This document shows positions 1-6,831 of a DNA stretch of 64,000 nt, piece by piece (position 1 is the stretch's first letter; each line of letters starts with the position of its first letter). Source of the stretch: JBGQOG01 sp052113705 (GTDB taxonomy: Bacteria > Pseudomonadota > Alphaproteobacteria > Rhodobacterales > Rhodobacteraceae); assembly GCF_052113705.1 (NCBI RefSeq), contig NZ_JBGQOG010000015.1, forward strand, positions 1 through 64,000, written 5' to 3'. The notes below the pieces were generated by a model. The model was not told where the DNA came from. It saw nothing but the letters and a program-made list of their open reading frames with translations, and ran no database searches. The position numbers and the translations under genes are program-made.

Positions 1-410
1 CGGATGCTCCTCTCTCCACCTTTGCTCGCCACAATAGCGGCGGTTTGGCGGGAAGGCAGTTCATCCCATTAGCTCACTTGCGTGACTTTCCGGCCTCAGC
101 CTTCAGCCAGCACGCCAACTTCTCGGCAAAGGGATCGAGTTTGCTCGGCCGCTCCGGCGTGGCGAAACGCGGCTCGATCGTGCCCGCGGCCAAATGTTTG
201 GCCACAGTAATTTGCGACAGACCAGTCCGCCGCGCAATCTAGCGGATCGAAAAATTCTGACCCAAATACATCCGACGAATAATGTTCAAAAATCCCATGT
301 GGATCACTCCGTTGCCCCCGCCGCTCATGGCTCAGGGGGAAGGTTAACATGGCTCACTTCTCAGTGGAAATTACGCGCCAACCCGGCTCAGTTCTGGGTG
401 GAAATCAACA
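1..410 (-). mobile_element. Remnant of an IS21-family insertion sequence (one end)
   Basis: Two imperfect direct copies of a terminal repeat lie at 351-373 (GGCTCACTTCTCAGTGGAAA...) and 385-410 (GGCTCAGTTCTGGGTGGAAA...). Read on the minus strand, the outer one begins TGTTGATTTCCACCC at 410. IS21-family ends start with TG and carry several internal copies of the terminal repeat, as seen here. A decayed istA start follows inside. The other end and istB would lie off the left edge of the window. Confidence 0.7.
74..298 (-). pseudogene. istA: Broken IstA transposase (N-terminal fragment, IS21 family)
   Basis: The minus-strand frame from ATG at 298 reads MGFLNIIRRMYLGQNFSIR, then an in-frame TAG (239-241), then IARRTGLSQITVAKHL and later RPSKLDPFAEKLACWLKAEA before a TGA at 74-76. 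This is the N-terminal HTH_21 region of IS21 transposases: SIR-x-IARRTG is the helix-turn-helix, and RPSKLDPF is a family hallmark. Two stops within 75 codons make it a pseudogene. The catalytic DDE core is not visible in this window. Confidence 0.7.
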
Positions 411-935
411 CCGCAGTTCGGTGTCGCATCCCACAAGTGTAATACCGCTTGACTGGGACGCCTCCATTACCGAAGTCCAAGGCCAAGTTTCGGGCATGAC
501 TCTCACAAGTGGGCTTTTTTCTCCAATTCTCCGCGCGCGAAAACAAAGGAGCGGAGGACGGTTACTCTGCAAGCGCCCTCGATTTTCGGCCCCCCCCCGG
601 GGGGTCAGCTGGATAGAAAGACCATTGACTATCTTTCGGCTGCGGCAACTTTTGCAGAGGTTTTGCTGATGATGCTGCATCCTACTCTGGAGCTAGAGCC
701 TCAGGCAATCCCGGCACGGATCGAAGTGCCGCGTGCCCTTCTTCCCCGTAACGGGGCAAGTCGCTGCGCAATTCGCGAAGCTCCTCGTCAGCTCCCGTTG
801 CACAACCCGCCGGAAATGCCAAAACTGTGACTCAGTGTCTCGCTCACGCTGGATAGAGCTTGGAGGCAACGTCATTTGGCCCTACGAACTGGCAATACTC
901 CCCCCGTGCCAACCCAGAGAACCAATAGGAATAAT
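411..935. other. Intergenic region without a recognisable gene
   Basis: This stretch of about 525 bp lies between the IS21 end and the membrane-protein gene. It has lower GC than the rest of the window and only short unconvincing frames on both strands. A run of nine C followed by six G occurs near 590-603. I see no tRNA fold, terminator or conserved protein. It may be decayed flanking DNA from the IS insertion. Confidence 0.5.
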
Positions 936-1385
936 ATGAAATTCAACGCTTTCAGCAGCCAAGGTCTCATCGGTTTCGCGGGTGCCGGAGCCACTGCAGT
1001 TGTCTTGACGCCACTGTATTCCAGAGGCTTTGAACCGCTGGACCTAGCTTACTTAGTTGCTGCGATGCTTTTCGCAGCCCTCGCGACATTCTCATGGTGT
1101 GCGACTGCCTCAACTGCGGGGTTTGCCCGTATTCGAGCTTCGATTATGTTAGGCGCTGCGGCCTTCGCTACGCCAGCTATAGCCGTTTGGCGAGCGGTAA
1201 GCTCATTGGGCACGCCCGAAGGGGCAACAAAGTCACTGGCAGAGGGCGCGATCGCAACGCCATTTGGGTCACAGATCTCGTCTCCAGTTGCCTCAGCGCT
1301 CTTCTTAATTGGCTTGGTGTCGCTCGTGTTCGCGGCCGCTCAGTTTATCGTGTCATCACGGGATCTTGACGAGAACTATGACTGA
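936..1385 (+). CDS. Small integral membrane protein of unknown function
   Basis: A 149-residue protein. The start ATG at 936 is preceded by AGGAATAAT, a plausible ribosome site, so I prefer it to the longer frame from 876. About four hydrophobic segments are visible: around residues 10-28, 36-55, 68-90 and 123-142. They are separated by short loops, and the tail is acidic (SSRDLDENYD). I do not recognise the family. It lies alone between the IS21 remnant and the phage-derived module, and its codon use is less GC-biased than that of the chromosomal genes to the right, which suggests acquired DNA. Confidence 0.55.
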   Translation: MKFNAFSSQGLIGFAGAGATAVVLTPLYSRGFEPLDLAYLVAAMLFAALATFSWCATASTAGFARIRASIMLGAAAFATPAIAVWRAVSSLGTPEGATKSLAEGAIATPFGSQISSPVASALFLIGLVSLVFAAAQFIVSSRDLDENYD

Positions 1386-1691
1386 CCGGCCTCTGCACTT
1401 TCGTTCAGCTGCGATCAGAGCCCTTTTGGTTTATGCCCTGTGTAAAAACTTTTGGACCATCTAAATCCCGAGGTTTCGGCCTTGGTCACGGCAATGAGCT
1501 GTTGACGCCACCGGCCAACTGCAGCACGCCCTTTTGCCGCGCCCGCGTCGATCGGCTCTACGGCCATCATGCACAGTGCTTGCTCCTTGCTGCGCCAGAC
1601 ACGACCGACGGCATAGGGCGACCGGGACAAGCCAATCGCTGCACGGCTGACGAACGGCAGGAGCGGACCGGCCGCCCCTCCGCCCTGCCCC
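1386..1691. other. Left border region of the phage-like module
   Basis: A stretch of about 300 bp between the membrane-protein gene and the last clear gene of the leftward operon. One minus-strand frame (stop at 1415) is open through it and is listed separately as a doubtful CDS. I see no integrase, att-like direct repeat or tRNA that would define the element's left end. Confidence 0.4.
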
Positions 1692-1783
1692 TCATCGCCG
1701 CCCTGCCCCGGCCATCCGGTCCAGCGCCGCGCCCAGTGCCGCCCGCAGTGCCTCGCGGTTCTTCCCGTCCGACACCCAGCCAA
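1415..1783 (-). CDS. Doubtful small ORF at the end of the leftward phage operon
   Basis: An open frame of 122 codons. The N-terminal third overlaps the 3' end of the upstream gene and is arginine-rich, as expected of a shadow. The C-terminal 85 residues look more protein-like (PFVSRAAIGLSRSPYAVG, then FRWSKSFYTGHKPKGL). If real, it probably starts inside at a CTG or other near-start around 1698. No family is recognised. Confidence 0.25.
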   Translation of the reverse strand: MAGCRTGRTARHCGRHWARRWTGWPGQGGDEGQGGGAAGPLLPFVSRAAIGLSRSPYAVGRVWRSKEQALCMMAVEPIDAGAAKGRAAVGRWRQQLIAVTKAETSGFRWSKSFYTGHKPKGL

Positions 1784-2423
1784 ACCGCGTGAGCACCGCG
1801 CTCAGCGTCAGCTCCTCCAGGCAGACGGCATCCACCAGCGCCATATCGCTGATGATGCCCCGCGCGGCAGCGCCCCGGGCGGAGGGCCGGATCCGGCGGA
1901 TCTGCATGGCGACGCCGGTTCCGACACGTGTGCGCAGGCGGCGGATGTCATCGCCTTCGGCCACAAAGGCATCCATGAACTCACCGCCCTTGCCCGAGCT
2001 GCCGGTGCGCTGCTCGAGGCGGGAGCAGCGGATGCCGCCCGCCGAATGCCGCTCGACCAGCAGGCGGTAGCGGCGCGCCACGGCGACTTGCGCGGAGGTG
2101 AACGGCGCGGGCAGGCCTTTGGCGGCCGCCTTGCGCGCCATATCGTCAAAGATATCCAGCGCGGCCACGGCGGTGCGGCCACGGTATCCGGCGGGCTCGG
2201 CCTGCCAGCCCTGTTTGCCGCCCGGCACCATCACCACCGGCTGGAACGCCCGGGCGGCGCCGCGCGCCGGGGCGACCGGGATCTCCGGGCCACAGCTTTC
2301 CGGCGGCGTTGCATCTGCGAGGATCTTCGCCAGCCGTACCTTCTCTGCCGCAAGGCGCGCTCTGCCCGCTTCCGTTGCCGTGGTGCGCACCGCTGCCGCT
2401 TGTTTCTTCTGTGCCATCATCAT
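1692..2423 (-). CDS. Phage-module protein, possibly DUF6456-like
   Basis: A 243-residue protein. Its start overlaps the stop of the upstream gene (ATGA at 2420-2423), so the two are translationally coupled. The N-terminus is Lys/Ala-rich, a flexible middle follows, and from about residue 110 there is a helical region (FTSAQVAVARRYRLLVERHS). The C-terminus ends VLTRFGWVSDGKNREALRAA, which resembles a helix-turn-helix recognition region. The layout recalls DUF6456 proteins of Rhodobacterales, but I cannot confirm this by eye. It lies in a leftward operon with replication- and regulation-type phage genes, so a DNA-binding role is likely by inference only. Confidence 0.6.
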   Translation of the reverse strand: MMMAQKKQAAAVRTTATEAGRARLAAEKVRLAKILADATPPESCGPEIPVAPARGAARAFQPVVMVPGGKQGWQAEPAGYRGRTAVAALDIFDDMARKAAAKGLPAPFTSAQVAVARRYRLLVERHSAGGIRCSRLEQRTGSSGKGGEFMDAFVAEGDDIRRLRTRVGTGVAMQIRRIRPSARGAAARGIISDMALVDAVCLEELTLSAVLTRFGWVSDGKNREALRAALGAALDRMAGAGRR

Positions 2424-2992
2424 GCCGCCTGCCCTTCTTCATTGTTTTTTGCCGCCGATTGCAGCGCTTCGACCTCCGCGAGGTCCGCGTGCCACCGTGC
2501 CAGCCAGTGTTGTTCTTCCGGGTCTGCCCGCCCGACCCCGATCCGCTCGCGCACCCGCTCACGGCGGCGGCGGTTGGCCTCTGCCTCCTGGCGCAGCTGC
2601 GCGATGATGTATTTCCCCGGCGGCGGGCCGAGGCGCCGGGCGACCTGATAAAGCTCAACCGCCCAGCCCTCGTCCCGCGCCTGCCGCCCCATCGCCGACT
2701 GGATCAGACTGCGGGGATAATCGCTGAAGGCGGGCGGGGGGCATTGCAGCGCATAGGCCCAGGCGATGATCAGCGCCGCATCCGGCCAGATCCCCTTGCC
2801 CGCGTGCCGCAGCACCAGATCATGCAGCCCACGCAGGTTCTGCGCCGTCATATAGGCCAGGCGCTCAGTCAGCTTCACAAGTGCCGCCTCATGCGCCTCG
2901 GCGCCCAACCCGCGCTTGCGCCCAAGGCCCGCCAAAGGCGTGATCAACAGCGCCTTCACCCGCGCCCGGTCTTCTGCTTTTGCCTCACGCAT
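2420..2992 (-). CDS. Phage-module protein of unknown function
   Basis: A 190-residue protein from ATG at 2992; a GTG three bases upstream is an alternative start. It is mostly helical, with a central segment (AALIIAWAYALQC) and a strongly charged stretch near residues 135-155 (QEAEANRRRRERVRERIG). I recognise no family. It is the first gene after the 170-bp gap containing a DnaA box and GGAAC dyads, and it overlaps the next gene by four bases, so it may be transcribed from its own promoter in that gap. Confidence 0.6.
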   Translation of the reverse strand: MREAKAEDRARVKALLITPLAGLGRKRGLGAEAHEAALVKLTERLAYMTAQNLRGLHDLVLRHAGKGIWPDAALIIAWAYALQCPPPAFSDYPRSLIQSAMGRQARDEGWAVELYQVARRLGPPPGKYIIAQLRQEAEANRRRRERVRERIGVGRADPEEQHWLARWHADLAEVEALQSAAKNNEEGQAA

Positions 2993-2995
2993 CAC

Positions 2996-3162
2996 CGCAG
3001 CCCTTTCTCAGCAGATCCCGAGTTATCCACAGGCACGGCCCGCCGGAGTGCCACGGCACGGAAGGTGTTTTTTGATTTCATTTCCTATCCTTTCCTTTAG
3101 GCCGGAACTGTTCCCGAACAGTGCTGGAACGTTCCGGAACAGTAATTACTGTTCCGGGAACA
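2996..3162. promoter_or_regulatory. Candidate replication origin or control region: DnaA box, AT-rich patch and GGAAC dyads
   Basis: Within this gap are a perfect DnaA-box consensus TTATCCACA (3023-3031), a pyrimidine- and T-rich patch (3065-3100), and a dense set of GGAAC/GTTCC dyads from 3104 to 3161. The dyads include the perfect 20-bp palindrome GGAACAGTAATTACTGTTCC (3136-3155), the 10-bp palindrome GGAACGTTCC (3126-3135), and CTGTTC-CC-GAACAG (3108-3121). GAAC half-sites at 3105, 3116 and 3127 are exactly 11 bp apart, one helical turn, and also match the alphaproteobacterial LexA pattern GAAC-N7-GAAC. The gap lies inside an operon carrying phage replication-type genes. Origin function is an inference. 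Confidence 0.5.
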
Positions 3163-3816
3163 CTAATTATTGAATGTTTCGAAGCGCTTGCGACCGGAGC
3201 CGAACCAGCCCTGTGCGCCCGCATGCGCCAAGGCCCGCTCATAAACCGCACGGGTGCGCCGGTTGCTGCGGCAGGTCTCCAGCAGCCAATCGTCCATGCG
3301 GGTGATCAGAACCTCTTCGCCGATCACATCGCGGCTGCAGCCCAACTCGGTCAGCGCCTCGCGCAACCGGCGCTGCCGCTGATAGACCGCCTTATCGGCA
3401 TTGCTGGCCTCGCGCAGATCGCGCTTCTCAATCGCCGCCATCGCGACTTCCAGCACCACCGGATGCATCAGCCGGATCTCATCGCCGCAGCGGCAGCGCT
3501 GCCATTGGTGCAGCGGGCCGATGCTGCGGGCGCGCAGATCCTTCCAGCTCGCCAGATCAATCCGCAGGATTTTGGACAGTCGCAGGTCATCATCCGGCAA
3601 GGTGCCGATGGGCGTTTGCTTCTGCGCGTAATCGAACAGCGCCCGCGCCACGCCCTGCACCTCATAGCTGGCGAGCAGATGCAGGTCCGAGGCCAGGAAC
3701 TGATCGTGCCGCCACATGGTGAAGTAATGAGCGGTCAGCCGGGCGCTCGGATCGATGGGATATTCCGGCAACTCGCTCGTCTCGATCAGATGCGGTCCGG
3801 CGCGCGCGGGGATCAT
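3163..3816 (-). CDS. YdaU/DUF1376-like phage replication-region protein
   Basis: A 217-residue protein whose ATG overlaps the upstream stop (ATGA at 3813-3816). Residues about 28-130 follow the pattern of DUF1376/YdaU proteins: an aromatic start (AHYFTMWRHDQFLAS), a helix (ALFDYAQKQTPIGTLPDDD), a leucine/isoleucine helix (LRLSKILRIDLASWKDLRA), then a strand ending in a cysteine pair (CRCGDEIRL). Such proteins sit in the replication and regulatory regions of many temperate phages and may act in replication initiation. The basic C-terminal 85 residues are of unknown function. It lies directly upstream of the candidate origin gap. Confidence 0.6.
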   Translation of the reverse strand: MIPARAGPHLIETSELPEYPIDPSARLTAHYFTMWRHDQFLASDLHLLASYEVQGVARALFDYAQKQTPIGTLPDDDLRLSKILRIDLASWKDLRARSIGPLHQWQRCRCGDEIRLMHPVVLEVAMAAIEKRDLREASNADKAVYQRQRRLREALTELGCSRDVIGEEVLITRMDDWLLETCRSNRRTRAVYERALAHAGAQGWFGSGRKRFETFNN

Positions 3817-4502
3817 GCCGCCACCTTCGCCGCTTTGGCCTTCGGCCCGACCGCCGCGCGGATCGCCTCAAGCCGTGCGGTCATCTTGTCCACCCGGCCC
3901 TGCACCTCGGCCAGACCGGCGAGCGCGGTGGTCAGCGCCTGCACCCCGGCCTCGGCTGCTTTCGCGCGGTCCCGCGCCAGCAGCCGCCAGTCGCGCATCT
4001 CGGCGAGCAGCGCCGACATCTCGTCATTGCTGCCATCCGGGCCAAACATCGCATCGCGGATCTCGGCCACCCAGCCCGGCATCACGCCACCGCCGAGCGC
4101 CTCGGCAATCGTGGCATCGGTATCCGTGCCGCGATAGCGTTCGGCCGCCACATCATAGGCCAGCTCCAGCATCTGCACGATCTCGCGTCGCTGCTCACGG
4201 CTAGGCGCGCGCAAAGGGGTCACCTGTTTTGTCATCGCGATTTCCTTTGGTTTGTCGGCGGGCTTTGCAGCTGGCGTTGCCAAACCGGCCCGCCGCTTTG
4301 CCTCACAGCTCGGGCAGCAAAGCCGCCCCCTGGTCTCAGCCCAGCCCCTCAGAGCCAGTTTGCGCAGCACCCCTGCCCGGTTCACCGCGCCGCGCGCGCC
4401 GCCCCGGCTGGTATTTTCGGCCGCCACCACCTCCTCGCGGCCGCAGCCGTCACAGCCCGCCCGCACCCGCGGCGCGCCGGGGCCGTCGATCTTGCGGATC
4501 AT
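3813..4502 (-). CDS. Zinc-ribbon plus helical phage protein, with a possible internal start
   Basis: A 229-residue protein from ATG at 4502, which overlaps the upstream stop (ATGA). The N-terminal 70 residues contain two Cys pairs, C-DG-C-G near residue 17 and CPSC near residue 63, which resemble a zinc ribbon. The rest is helical and ends in an alanine/lysine-rich tail. At 4235 an internal in-frame ATG (MTKQVTPLRAP) is preceded by AAAGGAAATCGCG, a good ribosome site. The reading frame may therefore make both a full-length and a short product, or be a fusion of two ancestral genes. No family is recognised beyond the ribbon-like cysteines. Confidence 0.55.
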   Translation of the reverse strand: MIRKIDGPGAPRVRAGCDGCGREEVVAAENTSRGGARGAVNRAGVLRKLALRGWAETRGRLCCPSCEAKRRAGLATPAAKPADKPKEIAMTKQVTPLRAPSREQRREIVQMLELAYDVAAERYRGTDTDATIAEALGGGVMPGWVAEIRDAMFGPDGSNDEMSALLAEMRDWRLLARDRAKAAEAGVQALTTALAGLAEVQGRVDKMTARLEAIRAAVGPKAKAAKVAA

Positions 4503-4957
4503 GTCAGCGCCTCGATCTCGGCGATCCGCGCGTCGATGCTCTCGACCAGCGCCGCGAAGGCATCCCGCCCTTCCGCCGCCTCGCGCCGGGCATCGGCCAG
4601 CGCCTCCAGACTGCGGCAATCCTCGGCCACCATCGCCGCCGAGAGCGCCTCGCCGCTTTCCTTCGAGGCGATCGAGGCCTGCACCAACACGCTCAGCGCC
4701 TTGCGGGCCTTGCGCGCCGGGCTGATCAGATAGCGCCCCATCAATTCGTCAAAGATGATCGGCGCCCCGGCGGCGATCTGCACCACCTGCACATCGGCCA
4801 AGGTCCATTCGGCATTGCCGTTCATCTTGCGGCTCACCGTGGCGGTGCTGGGCTCGGTGCCCATATAGCCGAGGTAGTTCACGCGAAACGCCTCACCGCC
4901 CATGCGCGAGATCATGCTGCGCATCAGGCTGTGGGCGATCTGAAGATCTGCATTCAT
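4499..4957 (-). CDS. CII-like phage regulatory protein (Phage_CP76-type)
   Basis: A 152-residue protein starting at ATG 4957 (MNADLQIAHSLMRSMISRMG); the longer open frame upstream lacks protein character. The opening residues and the segment VNYLGYMGTEPSTATVSRKM fit the helix-turn-helix core of phage CII-type regulators (Phage_CP76 family). A long helical C-terminus follows that could mediate oligomerisation. It is the second gene of the leftward operon, the usual place for a CII-type lysis/lysogeny regulator. The assignment rests on local pattern and position. Confidence 0.55.
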   Translation of the reverse strand: MNADLQIAHSLMRSMISRMGGEAFRVNYLGYMGTEPSTATVSRKMNGNAEWTLADVQVVQIAAGAPIIFDELMGRYLISPARKARKALSVLVQASIASKESGEALSAAMVAEDCRSLEALADARREAAEGRDAFAALVESIDARIAEIEALT

Positions 4958-5036
4958 GGCTTCGCCTTGGAAAAGGGTTTTCCTTTGCTGACCGCGCCAA
5001 CACGCGCAGACAGAGGGTATGGAAGAGAACCAGCCA

Positions 5037-5249
5037 TCACGCGGCATCCTCAGAGACCGGGGGCGGAGCCGGGTTCGCAGCCATATAGGCCCGGACCCGG
5101 TCCGCCACCGCCATGGTCGGGCTGGAGCGCCCCGCGCACCAGCCGTCCCAAGTTCCCCAATTGGCCTTGATCGCGTCACGCAGGATGGCCTGTGGCGACC
5201 GCCTCTTTGCGGAGGCATAAGCCTCGATGTCTCGGATGAATTGTTCCAT
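5037..5249 (-). CDS. Cro-like small DNA-binding protein
   Basis: A 70-residue protein from ATG 5249 (MEQFIRDIEAYASAKRRSP). It is divergent from the CI-type repressor and is the first gene of the leftward operon, the classic Cro position. The predicted fold is short helices with a turn (SPQAILRDAIKANWGTWDGW) followed by a conserved SPTMAVADRVRAYMA helix. The start nearly coincides with the expected transcription start of the left promoter, so the mRNA may be leaderless. A longer in-frame start at 5300 would place codons across the operators and is less likely. Confidence 0.6.
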   Translation of the reverse strand: MEQFIRDIEAYASAKRRSPQAILRDAIKANWGTWDGWCAGRSSPTMAVADRVRAYMAANPAPPPVSEDAA

Positions 5250-5255
5250 AGCCCA

Positions 5256-5284
5256 AAAATGGGGATACTTCCCTAAAATGTCAA
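5256..5284 (-). promoter_or_regulatory. Left early promoter with operator in the spacer
   Basis: On the minus strand TTGACA (5279-5284) is followed after 17 bp by CATTTT (5256-5261), a weak -10. The operator GGGGATACTTCCC (5261-5273) lies in the spacer, the same geometry as in the right promoter. Initiation would fall next to the ATG of the Cro-like gene at 5249. Confidence 0.5.
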
Positions 5285-5331
5285 AGGGATTCTTCCCCAT
5301 ATCCGCCCAAGCTGAAATGGGGCAACTTCCC
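5261..5331. promoter_or_regulatory. Left operator cluster, three copies of a 13-bp CI/Cro site
   Basis: Three copies of an imperfect palindrome, GGGGATACTTCCC (5261-5273), GGGATTCTTCCCC (5286-5298) and GGGGCAACTTCCC (5319-5331). Their consensus is GGGGNANCTTCCC or its complement. The third copy ends three bases before the repressor ATG at 5335, so the repressor would control its own gene. Two more copies lie at the right promoter. Confidence 0.8.
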
Positions 5332-5334
5332 TAT

Positions 5335-5991
5335 ATGCAACAGCGTGACCTAGACGCCTTCGTGCGCGGACTTCAGATTGCAATGGACCAGGAAGGCTGG
5401 AGAGCTGCTCCGCTATCGGAAGCAGCTGGTCTTGGCACAACTGCGGTGCGCGACCTGTTCAGAAAGGCGTCTTCACCCAAAGTCTCAACCGCCTATGCAC
5501 TTGCCTCGGTACTGGGAAGAACCGTCGACGATTTGATCGCTCTGGGCATGAATGATGGTGGCGAAAGCTACGCCGCCCGAGCCATAGCCGTTGCGGGCAA
5601 AGTCGGCGCCGGGGCATCTGTCGATCTGGTGGACGCGCATGAAAAGGGCGATGGCCTCTATCTGGTCGCCTGCCCACCTCAACTTTCGCCGCATGGCATG
5701 GTCGCAGTTGAGGTAGAGGGCGACAGCATGGCACCCACATATTCTCCCGGAACTGTGCTGTTTTACAGCAGGCAGGCTCTGGGCATTCCGACAGAAGCAA
5801 TCGGACGGATTTGCGTATGTGAAGATGCCGACGGAAAAGCATGGGTGAAGGTTATCAAACTTGGCGTGACCGAGGGCACCTTCAGCCTGATTTCATTGAA
5901 CCCCGAAGCTGGCAACCTGCATGGCGTTCAGTTGAAATGGGCCGCTCCAGTGAAGTTTTCCCTGCCCAAAGAGTTCATCAAGAAGCTTTAG
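5335..5991 (+). CDS. CI-type phage repressor with S24 (LexA-like) autoprotease domain
   Basis: A 218-residue protein from ATG 5335 (MQQRDLDAFVRGLQIAMDQ); the longer frame from 5227 runs through the operators. The N-terminal helix-turn-helix is at about residues 8-65 (LSEAAGLGTTAVRDLF). The linker AIAVAGKVGAGA contains the Ala-Gly/Val-Gly region typical of self-cleavage sites. The S24 domain carries the catalytic Ser in VEVEGDSMAPTYSPG and a Lys in AWVKVIKLG, so both dyad residues are kept. By family it represses both early promoters and is inactivated by RecA-stimulated self-cleavage during DNA damage. It is flanked by five copies of one operator. Confidence 0.85.
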   Translation: MQQRDLDAFVRGLQIAMDQEGWRAAPLSEAAGLGTTAVRDLFRKASSPKVSTAYALASVLGRTVDDLIALGMNDGGESYAARAIAVAGKVGAGASVDLVDAHEKGDGLYLVACPPQLSPHGMVAVEVEGDSMAPTYSPGTVLFYSRQALGIPTEAIGRICVCEDADGKAWVKVIKLGVTEGTFSLISLNPEAGNLHGVQLKWAAPVKFSLPKEFIKKL

Positions 5992-6301
5992 GATACAAAG
6001 CTCGCACCGCGAATGGCAGCACCGAGCCGCGCGGCAAGAGCGAGTCAGACTCCATCTCGGTTACCCGAAAGCAATCACTCGCGTGATCGCGAATAGTTGG
6101 TTCCCTGCCCAAATCTTTCCAAAACGCCCCTGAAGACGCGGTGACGATGCTGATTCACGGCATCTATGGCGAGGTTTTGACGGGAAATCTCACTAAAGGG
6201 GAATCAAGAAAAGCACACAAATTGGGGAAACTTCCCTTTTTATTGTTGACGAAGGGAAGCTTCCCCATATTCTAGCTCCATCACAACCGATGGAGCTGCC
6301 C
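5992..6301. other. Intergenic region between repressor and right early operon
   Basis: About 310 bp. The first 200 bp hold no convincing gene. The last 80 bp contain two repressor operators and the right promoter, listed separately. A partial operator-like string, AAAGGGGAATC, occurs near 6196-6205. Confidence 0.6.
6224..6273 (+). promoter_or_regulatory. Right early promoter with two 13-bp operators
   Basis: TTGACG (-35, 6246-6251) and TATTCT (-10, 6268-6273) are 16 bp apart. The operator GGGAAGCTTCCCC (6254-6266) fills the spacer, and a second operator GGGGAAACTTCCC (6224-6236) lies upstream, 30 bp centre to centre. Bound repressor would directly block RNA polymerase. The promoter drives the operon from 6302. 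Confidence 0.75.
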
Positions 6302-6556
6302 ATGTCTGCCCCTCACAATGTCATCTCGCTGGACGCGGTCCGCGCGCATAACGACGCTCAAATCGAGCCCTTCACCCTCTACCGCGCGGCCAATGCCCGG
6401 AACTGGTATGGCTCGGCGCCGCAGCTGGCGGAGGAGACCGGCATCGCCGTCAGCCGCATCCGCAAGATCCTGCGCAGCCGTCGCTGGTATCTCAAACCCG
6501 ACGCGCTGACCGAAGAGCGGGACGAGCCGCTGCCGCTCACGCTGGAGTTCCGCTGA
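6302..6556 (+). CDS. Small helix-turn-helix-like protein, first gene of the right operon
   Basis: An 84-residue protein. ATG at 6302 has ATGGAG six bases upstream, a better start than the in-frame ATG at 6290. The segment YGSAPQLAEETGIAVSRIRK reads like a helix-turn-helix with recognition helix VSRIRKILRSRRW. I recognise no named family. It is the promoter-proximal gene of the rightward phage operon, suggesting an early regulator. Confidence 0.55.
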   Translation: MSAPHNVISLDAVRAHNDAQIEPFTLYRAANARNWYGSAPQLAEETGIAVSRIRKILRSRRWYLKPDALTEERDEPLPLTLEFR

Positions 6557-6744
6557 TGCCGGATCCCGACCGCTCCCCCCGCTTTCTGAACCTGCGCCAT
6601 CCGCCCGAGCATCGCCCGAGCCGCTGGCCCAGCGTCCTCCTGCTGGCGCTGATCTGCCTCGGTGGGCTGGTCTTCGCCCGCGCCGCCCTCGCCACCGCTG
6701 TCTCGCTGCGGATCACGCTGGAGACCGGCGCGCCCCGCCATTGA
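6556..6744 (+). CDS. Small single-span membrane protein
   Basis: A 62-residue protein whose ATG overlaps the upstream stop by one base (TGATG at 6554-6558). It has an arginine/proline-rich N-terminus, one hydrophobic helix (VLLLALICLGGLVFARAALA) and a short tail. No family is recognised. Tight coupling with its neighbour supports it as a real gene. Confidence 0.5.
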   Translation: MPDPDRSPRFLNLRHPPEHRPSRWPSVLLLALICLGGLVFARAALATAVSLRITLETGAPRH

Positions 6745-6831
6745 ACAACCGCGCGGGCCAACCGCGCCACCTGCCCCGGCGCCGTTGACGCTCCTCCCCG
6801 GCCGCCGGGGCCCTTTCTTCCCGAGGTTCAG

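Noticed and set aside
411..935. tRNA gene in the low-GC stretch that could be an attachment site
   Set aside because: No cloverleaf or GGTTCGAATCC-type arm could be found.
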